NCBI GenBank assembly: GCA_023402175.1
Contig: JAEXCN010000539.1
Location: 1 to 18,467 of the forward strand
DNA: 18,467 nt
Direction: 5' to 3'
Source: Pseudomonadota bacterium
GTDB lineage: Bacteria; Myxococcota_A; Polyangia; Polyangiales; Polyangiaceae
Position numbers and translations under genes: made by a program. The first letter of the stretch is position 1. Every line of letters begins with the position of its first letter. The notes under the pieces are model-generated. The model did no database searches. It was not told where the DNA came from and saw only the letters and a program-made list of their open reading frames with translations. Shown here in pieces: positions 6,420-14,998 of the stretch.

Positions 6420-7361
6420 GTGCGGAGGCCTGTTCTCGCTCTCCTCTCGCTGTCCGTGCTCGCGTCGCTGTCGCTGCTCGCGGCGTGCAGTAGCAACTCG
6501 GCGCCGGCAGCCGAAGGCGGCGGCGGAGACCCGCCGTTTGGCGGAGGCGATGGCGGCGGCTTCGGTCCGTCCGCGGACGCGAGCGGCGGCACGCTCCAAG
6601 AGTGCGCCGAGGAGACGAAGAACATTTTCGTCATCACCGAGGACAGCATCCTCTACTCGTTCAATCCGCCCACGTTGACGTTCAAGCCCGTCGGGCGGCT
6701 CGAGTGCCAGAACGGCGCCAGGCCGACGTCGATGGCCGTCGACCGTTTCGGGACCGCGTGGATCCGTCACGACGACGGCCTAATCTGGAAGGTCGACACG
6801 CGGACGCTCGCCTGCACCCTCACCGACTTCGCGCCGCCGGGGCAAACCGAGCCGTTCCACCAGTTCGGCATGGGCTTCTCGACCTTGTCGAAGGGCAGCT
6901 CGAACGAGCAGCTCTTTCTCTCGGACAACAGCGGCACCGGGCTCGCGAAGCTCAACACGGACACGCTCAAGGTCAACTTCGTCGGCCCGTACACGGGCGA
7001 CCTTGCGGGGCGCACGAGTGAGCTCACCGGCACCGGCGACGGAAAGCTCTATGGCTTCTTCGTGACCGCGCCTGCGCAGATCGCGGAGATCTCGAAGGGC
7101 ACGGGCGAGATCATCAGCGCGAAGGAGTTGCCCAACGTCTACGCGGGCAACGCGTGGGCGTTCTCGTTCTACGGCGGCGATTTCTACATCTACACGAGCT
7201 CGGAGGGGAACGGCGGCGGGCCTCCGCGCGCGGGCGGAGGCTCGGACGTGACGCGCTACCGGCCGAGCGACGGCAGCATCGAGGTCGTCAAGCCGAAGGT
7301 CGGCTTCAAGATTGTGGGTGCCGGCGTTTCGACGTGCGCGCCGACCGAAGGTCCGAAGTGA
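6420..7361 (+). CDS. Putative beta-propeller-like lipoprotein
   Basis: The 313-residue protein has a signal sequence ending in the lipobox LLAAC (C23), then a Gly/Asp/Pro-rich linker (about 24-60) typical of myxobacterial lipoproteins. The mature part repeats short beta-strand units such as NIFVITEDSILYSFNPPTL, PTSMAVDRFGTAWIRHDDG and GTGDGKLYGFFVTAPAQIAE. These resemble the blades of a propeller of the SMP-30/NHL or two-component-sensor type. Catalytic residues are not evident and the substrate is unknown. Four cysteines in the mature domain could form disulfides. The GTG at 6420 is chosen because of the ribosome binding site GGAGG and because it starts the signal peptide exactly. The gene is monocistronic by spacing: 74 bp from mtnA and 86 bp from lipA. 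Confidence 0.8.
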   Translation: MRRPVLALLSLSVLASLSLLAACSSNSAPAAEGGGGDPPFGGGDGGGFGPSADASGGTLQECAEETKNIFVITEDSILYSFNPPTLTFKPVGRLECQNGARPTSMAVDRFGTAWIRHDDGLIWKVDTRTLACTLTDFAPPGQTEPFHQFGMGFSTLSKGSSNEQLFLSDNSGTGLAKLNTDTLKVNFVGPYTGDLAGRTSELTGTGDGKLYGFFVTAPAQIAEISKGTGEIISAKELPNVYAGNAWAFSFYGGDFYIYTSSEGNGGGPPRAGGGSDVTRYRPSDGSIEVVKPKVGFKIVGAGVSTCAPTEGPK

Positions 7362-7424
7362 CCGGTTGAGCCCAGCCGCAGGGCCGATACTCGTGGGGAG
7401 CGCGGGCGGATGAGTCGGCATTTG

Positions 7425-7439
7425 ACCCCGACCCGGGGT
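7425..7439 (+). promoter_or_regulatory. Small hairpin covering the likely lipA ribosome binding site
   Basis: ACCCC (7425-7429) pairs with GGGGT (7435-7439) across GACCC. The GGGG of the right arm is the only plausible ribosome binding site of lipA, eight to nine bases before its GTG at 7448. The hairpin could limit translation initiation. It is short and may be incidental. Confidence 0.25.
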
Positions 7440-7447
7440 GACGCTAC

Positions 7448-8509
7448 GTGCGCGGTGTGACATCCCCGCGTTTCGCACCCAAACCGTCGTGGCTGAAGGT
7501 CCGTGCTCCCGGGGGCGAGACGTACACGAACCTGAAGAAGACGTTCCGCGAGCTCGACCTCCACACCGTCTGCGAAGAGGCCCGCTGCCCGAACGTCGGC
7601 GAGTGCTGGACCGAAGGCACCGCCACCGTGATGCTCCTCGGCGACGTCTGCACCCGCGGCTGCCGCTTCTGCGCGGTCACGAGCGGCGATCCGCGCGGCA
7701 TGGTGGACGTCCGCGAGCCTGAGCACGTCGCGCGAGCGATCGCTTCGATGGGCCTCCAGTACGTCGTCATGACGATGGTCGATCGCGACGACCTCCTCGA
7801 CGGCGGCGCTTCGCATGTCGCGCGCACCGTCACGCGCCTCCGCGAGCTTCGTCCCGACATCCTCATCGAGACGCTGCTCGGAGACTTCAACGGCCACTAC
7901 GACTACGTCGACGTCACCGTCGATGCGAAGCCGGACGTCTGGGCGCACAACATCGAGGTCGTGAAGCGCCTCCAGCGGAAGATCCGCGACGTGCGCTGCA
8001 GCTACGAGCAGTCGCTCGGCGTCTTGAAGCACGTGAAGGACTACGACGCGTCGCGCATCACGAAGTCGTCGATCATGGTCGGCATCGGCGAGACCGACGA
8101 CGAGGTCATCGAGACGATGGCCGATCTCCGCGCCGCCGGCGTCGACGTCGTGACGCTCGGCCAATATCTCCGGCCGACGCCGAAGCACGCTGCGGTCGAT
8201 CGCTTCGTCACGCCCGAGGCCTTCGCGCGCTACGCGGAGGAGGGGAAGAAGATGGGCTTCTCGTTCGTCGCGAGCGCGCCGCTCGTGCGGAGCTCGTACA
8301 AGGCGGCCGAGGTCTTCGTGCGGAGCGTGCTCCGCCCGGGCGATCCCGAGGCAGCGAACGCGCTTCTCGAGGAGCGCCTCGCCGAGGCGCGCCGAGCCGC
8401 CGCCGAGATCAGCGGCACCGACGCCGCTCGAACGACGAGCGAGCTCGCCGCCCGCGCGACGCAGGCGATGCTCCTCCCGGCCGCGAGCCTCGTCCGCAGA
8501 GCGCAGTAG
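7448..8509 (+). CDS. lipA: Lipoyl synthase (radical SAM)
   Basis: LipA inserts two sulfur atoms into protein-bound octanoyl groups, completing the lipoyl cofactor of pyruvate dehydrogenase and related complexes. The 353-residue protein has both iron-sulfur motifs. The auxiliary cluster motif C-x4-C-x5-C is C42, C47, C53. The radical SAM motif C-x3-C-x2-C is C68, C72, C75 in DVCTRGCRFC. The RSSY motif that holds the auxiliary cluster is at 281-284. After RSSY there are about 70 residues, rich in Ala, Arg and Glu, clearly more than in the E. coli enzyme. The start is the GTG at 7448 (another GTG is at 7457). The frame stops at TAG 8507-8509, but beyond it a protein-like stretch continues in the same frame to 8590. 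The octanoyltransferase lipB is not adjacent. Confidence 0.95.
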   Translation: MRGVTSPRFAPKPSWLKVRAPGGETYTNLKKTFRELDLHTVCEEARCPNVGECWTEGTATVMLLGDVCTRGCRFCAVTSGDPRGMVDVREPEHVARAIASMGLQYVVMTMVDRDDLLDGGASHVARTVTRLRELRPDILIETLLGDFNGHYDYVDVTVDAKPDVWAHNIEVVKRLQRKIRDVRCSYEQSLGVLKHVKDYDASRITKSSIMVGIGETDDEVIETMADLRAAGVDVVTLGQYLRPTPKHAAVDRFVTPEAFARYAEEGKKMGFSFVASAPLVRSSYKAAEVFVRSVLRPGDPEAANALLEERLAEARRAAAEISGTDAARTTSELAARATQAMLLPAASLVRRAQ

Positions 8510-8590
8510 CGGCAATCCGCGCTCGCCACGGCCGAGAAGGACGGCGATGCGGCAGAGGCTGCCGCTCCTGCTCCGACGAAGAACCCCTAG
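8510..8590 (+). other. In-frame continuation of lipA beyond its TAG stop
   Basis: After CAG-TAG, 26 further sense codons follow in the same frame and end at TAG 8588-8590. The predicted tail ends EKDGDAAEAAAPAPTKNP, which reads like the Ala/Glu/Lys-rich end of a protein. It could be a former C-terminus cut by a CAG to TAG change, a readthrough product, a sequencing error, or chance. A hairpin at 8549-8565 overlaps it. Confidence 0.35.
8549..8565 (+). terminator. Hairpin GCGGCAG-AGG-CTGCCGC downstream of lipA
   Basis: A perfect 7-bp GC-rich stem with a 3-base loop lies 39 bases after the lipA stop. No T tract follows. It may help end the lipA message or protect its 3' end. The rest of 8510-8805, between lipA and the protease gene, holds a CCCGATCGGG palindrome (8735-8744), a promoter-like motif (8750) and otherwise nothing I can name. 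Confidence 0.35.
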
Positions 8591-8731
8591 CACGCGGCCG
8601 CCAGTGCACGCGCCTGCGCGCGCGCCTGCGTGGCGCACGGGTTTCACGTCGCCGACCGGCTCCGCGAAGGCTGGTCCAGCAAGCGCGACCGTCAGTACGG
8701 CCCACATCGGCCCACCGAAAACCAGCTCACA

Positions 8732-8746
8732 TGCCCCGATCGGGCA
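8732..8746. promoter_or_regulatory. Inverted repeat TGCCC-CGATC-GGGCA ahead of the protease gene
   Basis: This 15-base stretch includes the perfect 10-bp palindrome CCCGATCGGG. It lies immediately upstream of the promoter-like GTGCTTAGCTT at 8750, where an operator or activator site would sit. A 10-bp GC-rich palindrome can also arise by chance. Confidence 0.25.
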
Positions 8747-8749
8747 ATC

Positions 8750-8760
8750 GTGCTTAGCTT
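8750..8760 (+). promoter_or_regulatory. Extended -10-like motif GTGCTTAGCTT
   Basis: It resembles GTGCTACGCT at 6389 and GTGATACGCT at 13829, with one extra T. It would give a leader of roughly 40 bases before the protease start, which has its own ribosome binding site at 8794. Confidence 0.25.
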
Positions 8761-8793
8761 CGGAGAGAACTTCTGGCCGTCCGGCGTCGTACC

Positions 8794-8798
8794 AAGGA
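8794..8798 (+). promoter_or_regulatory. Ribosome binding site AAGGA of the protease gene
   Basis: AAGGA ends seven bases before the ATG at 8806, which begins a clear signal peptide. Confidence 0.6.
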
Positions 8799-8805
8799 AT
8801 CAGCC

Positions 8806-10569
8806 ATGACCAAGCGCGCCCTCTTCCTCGCGTCTTCCTCGCTCGCCTTGATGCTCGGGCTGTCCGGCAGTGCGGCCGCGGATCCGCTCTGGCCGCCGGT
8901 GATGCGCGACGTTGTGCCCACATCGCAGAGCGCGACGGCCGACGTCGGCGACTTCATCCCGGGCGAGATCGTCGTCGACATGAAGGACGACCTCTCCGAG
9001 TCGGAGATCCGCGACCTCGCGAAGGACTTCCACATCACGCTGCGCGACAACAGCCCCGGCGTGAAAGATGACGGCAACGTCGGGGTCGCAGACGTCCCCG
9101 CGAGCGAGGTCGCGAGCCTCGTCGCTCGTCTCTCCGCCGACCCGCGCGTCGAGGCTGCCGAGCCCGCCGGCATCGCGAAGATGCTCTGGACGCCGAACGA
9201 TCCGAAATACGGCGAGCAATGGCACATGAAGCGCGCCGGCGCGGAGAGCGCGTGGGAGTACGCGTGCGGCGAGGGCGTCACCGTCTCCGTCGTCGACACT
9301 GGCATCGCCTGTTACGACGCCGACGGCTTCATGAAGGGCACCGACCTCGCGGGCACCGCGTGTGTCCCGGGGTACAACTTCGTCGGCAAGAACGAGATCG
9401 CCGCCGACGACCAGGGCCACGGCACGCACGTCGCCGGAACGATCGCCCAGACGACGAACAACGGCGTCGGCGTCGCGGGCCTCGCGCACTGCGCGAAGCT
9501 GATGCCGGTCAAGGTCCTCTCCGCGCGCGGATGGGGAACGATGGCCGACGTCGCCGAAGGCATCCGCTGGTCGGCCGACCACGGCGCGCAGATCATCAAT
9601 CTCTCGCTCGGCGCTCCGATGAGGAGCAAGGTCGTCGAGAACGCGGTCAAGTACGCCATCAACAAGGGCGTGATCGTCGTCGCTGCCGCCGGCAACTCGG
9701 GCCGCTCCGTCGGCTGGCCGGCCGCGTATCCGGGCGTCATCGCCGTCAGCGCGACGGACAAGAACGACAACATCGCGTGGTTCTCGTCGCGTGGTCCCGA
9801 GGTCGCGATCGGCGCGCCGGGCGTCGGCGTCACGCAGCAGACGATCTGCGAGGCCGGCAAGAACAAGTGCGAGCAGTGGGGCGTGTTCAACGGCACGAGC
9901 ATGGCGTCGCCGCACGTCGCTGGCGCTGCCGCGCTCCTCGTCGGTCAGGGCGTCACGAACCCCGACAGCGTGAAGGCGATCCTCCAGTCGACCGCCACGC
10001 CGAAGGAAGACAAGAACCTCTTCGGCGCGGGCATCCTCGAGGCCGGCAAGGCCACGATGCACACGCACTGGGCCCACGTCGCCGTCCGTCTCGTCGCGCT
10101 CGTGGCGCTCGCCAGCATCGTCGGTCGCCGCATCAAGAAGAAGGGCGGCACGGTCGAGGGCGGCATCGGCAAGGTGGCGGGCGCGCTCGTCGCGAGCGTC
10201 GGTCTCCTTCCGATGCTCCCGCTCCTCGGCATCCCGGCACGCGCCGGCGCGATGCGCTTCTGGGCCGAGCTCGCGATGAAGCCGTTCGGCGAGTGGACGC
10301 TCCTCTTCTCACCGAGCCTGCACAAGTGGCTGCCGCTCGCGAGCGCGCTTCCGATCTTCGGGCTCACCGCGATCCTCTTCGGGAGCAAGCGCATGCGCCC
10401 GGTGCTCGGAGGTCTCGCGCTCGGCACAGCTGCGCTCCTCGTGCAGATCGGCATCTCGGGCGAGACGTTCTATGCGCTCGGACCGTTCATGCTCCGCATC
10501 TGGTGCGCGCTGAACGTGCTCGCGTGCCTCTGGCTCGCGCGCCTCGCGCTCGACGCGAAGAAGGTCTGA
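8806..10569 (+). CDS. Subtilisin-like S8 serine protease with a C-terminal multi-helix membrane domain
   Basis: The 587-residue protein is an exported, membrane-anchored peptidase. A signal peptide (1-25, ending SAAA before D26) is followed by a propeptide-like region (about 50-122) resembling the inhibitory prodomain of fervidolysin-type subtilases. The catalytic domain (about 130-415) has the complete triad: D164 in SVVDTGI, H205 in GHGTHVAG and S365 in GTSMASPHVAG. The oxyanion asparagine N297 is in AAAGNSG. Six cysteines in this domain suggest disulfides. The last 165 residues hold about five hydrophobic segments (423-440, 454-476, 508-526, 533-551, 559-581) with a basic patch RRIKKK at 441-446. 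This is unusual because most S8 enzymes have at most one anchor. The start is fixed by AAGGA and the signal peptide. Genes on both sides are unrelated, so the substrate is unknown. Confidence 0.92.
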   Translation: MTKRALFLASSSLALMLGLSGSAAADPLWPPVMRDVVPTSQSATADVGDFIPGEIVVDMKDDLSESEIRDLAKDFHITLRDNSPGVKDDGNVGVADVPASEVASLVARLSADPRVEAAEPAGIAKMLWTPNDPKYGEQWHMKRAGAESAWEYACGEGVTVSVVDTGIACYDADGFMKGTDLAGTACVPGYNFVGKNEIAADDQGHGTHVAGTIAQTTNNGVGVAGLAHCAKLMPVKVLSARGWGTMADVAEGIRWSADHGAQIINLSLGAPMRSKVVENAVKYAINKGVIVVAAAGNSGRSVGWPAAYPGVIAVSATDKNDNIAWFSSRGPEVAIGAPGVGVTQQTICEAGKNKCEQWGVFNGTSMASPHVAGAAALLVGQGVTNPDSVKAILQSTATPKEDKNLFGAGILEAGKATMHTHWAHVAVRLVALVALASIVGRRIKKKGGTVEGGIGKVAGALVASVGLLPMLPLLGIPARAGAMRFWAELAMKPFGEWTLLFSPSLHKWLPLASALPIFGLTAILFGSKRMRPVLGGLALGTAALLVQIGISGETFYALGPFMLRIWCALNVLACLWLARLALDAKKV

Positions 10570-10589
10570 TCGAGCTGCACGCTGCATTC

Positions 10590-10620
10590 GTCGGGCTCGG
10601 GACCAGGTCTCGGGCCCGAC
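10590..10620 (+). terminator. 13-bp hairpin terminator after the protease gene
   Basis: GTCGGGCTCGGGA (10590-10602) pairs with TCTCGGGCCCGAC (10608-10620) over a 5-base loop. In the plus-strand RNA all 13 positions pair, two as G-U. In the minus-strand RNA those two become A/C mismatches, so the structure favours the protease transcript. No strong T tract follows. It lies between convergent genes. Confidence 0.6.
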
Positions 10621-10663
10621 GCGCATTTGGCCGGTTACATAGGCGATTTCGCGCCCTGGCTCG

Positions 10664-12073
10664 CTACGGCGCCTCTTCGCAGGCGACCCTGCCGTAGAAG
10701 AGCGTGTCCTTCTTCTGCACCGCGTCGCGTGCGATCCAGGTCATCGGGAAGATCGGGTTGAGGGCCGGCGCGGTCACCGAGACGACGTCGGCCCGCGCCA
10801 CGACCGGCACGTCCTTGAGGAGCGCGTTCGGACCGTTCGCGCGCTGCGCGGCCCGGATGGTGCCGTCGACCTCGATGAAGAAGAAGCTCACGCCGGGGCC
10901 GCTCTGGCGCGGTCCAGCCGACAACAGGAACGGCTTCTTGCCCGCGAACGTCCAGAAGCGCAGCTCGCCCGAGAGGCCGAAGTCGCTCAGCGTGATGGGC
11001 AGCAGCGGGAGCTTCGATGGATCGAGGCCCGCGAGGCTCTTGACGGTTCCGATGCGTATGCCGTTCGCCGCCCCGCTCGCCCAGTCGCCGTCTGCGAACA
11101 CGGTCGCGATTCCATCGTCGTACTTCGCGGACGCGACCATGAGATCGTTCGGCAGCGGCCGCGGGTCTTGCGCCTTCGCCGCCGTGGCGGGGTTGAACGT
11201 GTGGTCCGCGGGTGACAGAACCGGGTAGTCCCCCGTCGCCAGGAAGGCGTGGATCACGCCCTCTGCCGGGATGATGCCTCCGGGCAGGAGGACGGCAGGC
11301 GGGAGGTCGGTCTCCGAGATCGTCGGGTTGCCGCTGACGCGGGCCGTCACGAGCTTCGACGTCATCCCGTTTTGCGTCGTGTTCGTCCCGATGACGAAGT
11401 AGTCGTCCATGCCGAGCGCGACGGCCACGGCGCCCTGCGCGCTCGTCAACGTCTGCGTCGGGAGTGGAGCCGAGGTCGACACGCCCGAGCGCTCGGTGCG
11501 CGTCCCCGCCGCGAGGAGGTCGAGATCCGTCACCTTCTCGACGACGTAGCGATACGTGCTGCCGAGCTCGTCGCCGAATTCGAGCACGCCGATGCCGTCC
11601 GAGACGCGGCCGATCCACACGACGCGGCGGGTGGCAGCATTGAACGACGCTGCCTCGCGGACCGAGGGCGTGCCCACCGTGGTGTCGAACGTCCAGATGC
11701 GGACGACGTCGTTCACGCCGCCGGTACGACGTTCGAGCGCGGCGATCGCGACGGTCTTGCCGTCGCTCAGGGGCACGAAAGCGAAGCGCTCGTCGTCGAA
11801 GCCCTTCGAGCCGGCAGACGGGAACGTCGCCGATCCGACCTCGATCGGAGCGGGATTCGCCACGACGGCGCACGAGAGCATCCGCGGACCCGCGGCGCCG
11901 CCCTCATCTCCCGCATCACTCGTCGAAGGAGTCGAGCCGTCGTCGGTCCCTTCGCCACGCCCGCCGTCTCCTTCGGGCGCAGAGGACGAGATCGGGTCGT
12001 CGCCCACGCACGCCACGAGCGCGAACGTCGCCGCGCCGATGAAACTCAACGCCCCCGAGATGAGCTTCCGCAT
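10664..12073 (-). CDS. Large hypothetical lipoprotein
   Basis: The 469-residue protein has a signal sequence ending in the lipobox LVAC (C22), then a long linker rich in Gly, Asp, Ser and Thr (about 24-62). The remaining 400 residues are mostly short beta strands separated by turns, with repeated elements such as RFAFVPLSDGKTVAIAALER, VVWIGRVSDGIGVLEFGDEL and GAVAVALGMDDYFVIGTN. This points to a beta-propeller or similar all-beta fold. I recognise no catalytic motif and no family. The start is the ATG at 12071-12073. Upstream there is only a weak GAAG ribosome binding site. The drug exporter gene lies upstream on the same strand with a 99-bp gap, so they could be co-transcribed, but nothing shows a shared function. 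Confidence 0.8.
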   Translation of the reverse strand: MRKLISGALSFIGAATFALVACVGDDPISSSAPEGDGGRGEGTDDGSTPSTSDAGDEGGAAGPRMLSCAVVANPAPIEVGSATFPSAGSKGFDDERFAFVPLSDGKTVAIAALERRTGGVNDVVRIWTFDTTVGTPSVREAASFNAATRRVVWIGRVSDGIGVLEFGDELGSTYRYVVEKVTDLDLLAAGTRTERSGVSTSAPLPTQTLTSAQGAVAVALGMDDYFVIGTNTTQNGMTSKLVTARVSGNPTISETDLPPAVLLPGGIIPAEGVIHAFLATGDYPVLSPADHTFNPATAAKAQDPRPLPNDLMVASAKYDDGIATVFADGDWASGAANGIRIGTVKSLAGLDPSKLPLLPITLSDFGLSGELRFWTFAGKKPFLLSAGPRQSGPGVSFFFIEVDGTIRAAQRANGPNALLKDVPVVARADVVSVTAPALNPIFPMTWIARDAVQKKDTLFYGRVACEEAP

Positions 12074-12160
12074 GAGACAAACTTCACCACAGCAGACGGC
12101 CCGAGGGCGAGATTTCCCGCCGCGGCCAGAACGACGAGCCCACGCTGCGGGAAGGCCACC

Positions 12161-12176
12161 GGCGTTACGGCGTTAC
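12161..12176. repeat. 8-bp tandem repeat GGCGTTAC x2 at the end of the exporter gene
   Basis: GGCGTTAC occurs twice in direct succession. The second copy contains the stop codon of the minus-strand exporter gene (TAA, 12173-12175). It may be a simple slippage duplication. Confidence 0.5.
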
Positions 12177-13702
12177 GCGGCGGGTTTTCGTTCGACCCGT
12201 GGGAACAGCCACGCGGCGAGGACCGCGATCGCGCCGAGGCCGATGCAGATCCAGGCGACGTGCGTGACGCCGAGCTGGAGGTCGCCCGAGATCGCGTCGA
12301 GGACGTTCTTCGCGACGGTCTTTCGCTCCGGGCCGAGGATGCGTGCGACGAGCTCGCCGCCGCCCGCCTCGCGCGTGACGGTGTTCGCCATGAGGTCGCG
12401 CGCGAGGACGACGCCCATGACGCCGACGCCGATCGTGCCGCCGATGTTACGGAAGAACATCGTGCTCGCGGTGGCGACGCCGCGCTCGCTCCAGCTCACG
12501 CTCGTCTGGACCGCGATCACCTGCGCGGTGTTCGCGAAGCCCATGCCGATGCCGAAGATCGACGAGCCGATCCGGAGCTGGCCGGCCGTCGCGCCGCGCG
12601 AGAGCACGAAGGCGAGATAGACCGTCGACATCGCGACGATCAGCATCCCGAGGCGAACCAGCGCGCGAAATCCGAGCTTCGGGATGAGCCGTCCCGAGAT
12701 CGCGCTCGCGACTGGCCAGCCGACGGCCATCGGCGCGATCGCGGCGCCGGCCTCCGTCGGGCTCGCGCCGAGCACGCCCTGCGCGTAGAGCGGCAGGAAC
12801 GTCACGATGCCGATCATCGCCGCGCCGGTCGCCGTCGAGAGCGTGCTCGAGGTAGCGAGCACGCGCTGCTTGAAGAGGCGAGGGGGGAGCATCGGCTCTT
12901 TCGCACGCTGCTCGACGATGACGAACGCGACGCCGAGGGCGATGCTGCCCGGGACGAGGACCCATGGCATGAAGCCTTCGACACCGACGAGGAGCGCGAC
13001 GACCGCGAGCGAGAGCAGCGTCGCGCCGGGGACGTCGAGCTGGTGCTTCTTCTTCTCGATCGACTCGACGAGCGAGAACGAGAGGATGACCGCGGAGAGG
13101 ATCCCGAACGGGACGTTGACGTAGAAGACCCAGCGCCACGAGAGCGTCGCGACGATCACGCCGCCGAGCAGCGGCCCGGCGAGGCCTGCGATGCCCCACA
13201 CGGCGCCGAAGACGCCTTGCATCCGCGCGCGCTCCTCGACGTCGAAGATGTCGCCGACGATCGTGATCGCGATCGGCTGGAGCCCGCCCGCACCGATGCC
13301 CTGGATCGCGCGAAATACGATGAGCGCCGTCATCGTGCGCGCCTGGCCGCTCGCCATCGATCCGAACAGGAAGATCAGCATCGAGACGAGCATCACGGGC
13401 TTGCGGCCGTAGAGGTCGGCAAGCTTGCCGTGGATGGGCACCATCACCGTCGACGCGAGCATGTACGCCGAGAAGACCCAGGCGTAGTGGAGCGCGCCTC
13501 CGAGCTCGGCGACGACGGTGGGCATCGCCGTGGACACGACGGTCATCTCCATCGCCGCCATGAAGAGGGCGAGGAGCAGCGCGAGGACGGTGGCCGGGCG
13601 ATGCGTCGTACGACGGGAGGAAGGACTGCGGGAGGCGGAGCTGCTCAAAGGTCGAACGGCAGGAAAAGCGGACGGGGCATGGCGATCGAGAGCGCGCAGC
13701 AT
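12173..13702 (-). CDS. MFS drug exporter of the EmrB/QacA (DHA2, 14-helix) family
   Basis: The 509-residue inner-membrane protein is a proton-driven multidrug efflux candidate. Family motifs are in place: MEMTVVSTAMPTV in the first helix (51-63, compare the LDxTIVNVALP consensus), motif A GKLADLYGRKPV (92-103), RAIQGIGAGG (131-140), motif C WGIAGLAGPLLGG (169-181) and WRWVFYVNVPFG (189-200), typical of DHA2 proteins. The length and number of hydrophobic segments fit 14 helices. The start is uncertain. The ATG at 13702 gives a 36-residue Ser/Arg-rich cytoplasmic tail before helix 1 and has no clear ribosome binding site. An ATG at 13813 would add 37 more residues and intrude on the promoter region of the divergent gene. 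The substrate cannot be inferred. No TetR or MarR regulator is adjacent in the window. Confidence 0.92.
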   Translation of the reverse strand: MLRALDRHAPSAFPAVRPLSSSASRSPSSRRTTHRPATVLALLLALFMAAMEMTVVSTAMPTVVAELGGALHYAWVFSAYMLASTVMVPIHGKLADLYGRKPVMLVSMLIFLFGSMASGQARTMTALIVFRAIQGIGAGGLQPIAITIVGDIFDVEERARMQGVFGAVWGIAGLAGPLLGGVIVATLSWRWVFYVNVPFGILSAVILSFSLVESIEKKKHQLDVPGATLLSLAVVALLVGVEGFMPWVLVPGSIALGVAFVIVEQRAKEPMLPPRLFKQRVLATSSTLSTATGAAMIGIVTFLPLYAQGVLGASPTEAGAAIAPMAVGWPVASAISGRLIPKLGFRALVRLGMLIVAMSTVYLAFVLSRGATAGQLRIGSSIFGIGMGFANTAQVIAVQTSVSWSERGVATASTMFFRNIGGTIGVGVMGVVLARDLMANTVTREAGGGELVARILGPERKTVAKNVLDAISGDLQLGVTHVAWICIGLGAIAVLAAWLFPRVERKPAA

Positions 13703-13828
13703 ATACGAGGCCGTGCAGCTCGGATGGGGTCGCGTCTGCTTCAGCTCGTCGATCCGGTACGCAGAGCCGCACCGGTCCTTTCCGACGGCGCCCACCGGGC
13801 TCGAAGCTGGCATGACGACGCCCGGTTG

Positions 13829-13838
13829 GTGATACGCT
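13829..13838 (+). promoter_or_regulatory. Extended -10-like motif GTGATACGCT
   Basis: GTG-A-TACGCT differs by one base from GTGCTACGCT at 6389 and ends 19 bases before the ATG of the DUF444 gene. GAAGGA follows at 13840-13845 and may be the ribosome binding site, although a start of transcription six to eight bases after the hexamer would fall at its edge. Confidence 0.35.
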
Positions 13839-13857
13839 CGAAGGACCGGCTCCCCGC

Positions 13858-14970
<1,113 letters not shown>

Positions 14971-14998
14971 CGCTCGCGTGTTTGTGCCGTTCGTGGCC

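Noticed and set aside
8300..8707. Minus-strand frame starting MWAVLTVALAGPAFAEPVG, like a signal peptide with an AFA cleavage site
   Set aside because: After about 25 residues it turns into Arg-rich sequence and then runs antisense to lipA. No ribosome binding site of quality precedes it. Probably chance, though a decayed gene fragment cannot be excluded.
13809..13825. TGGCATGACGACGCC upstream of the DUF444 gene as a sigma-54 promoter, since yeaGH in E. coli is sigma-54 dependent
   Set aside because: The -24 GG is present but the -12 GC is not at the correct spacing and the TTGC element is missing.
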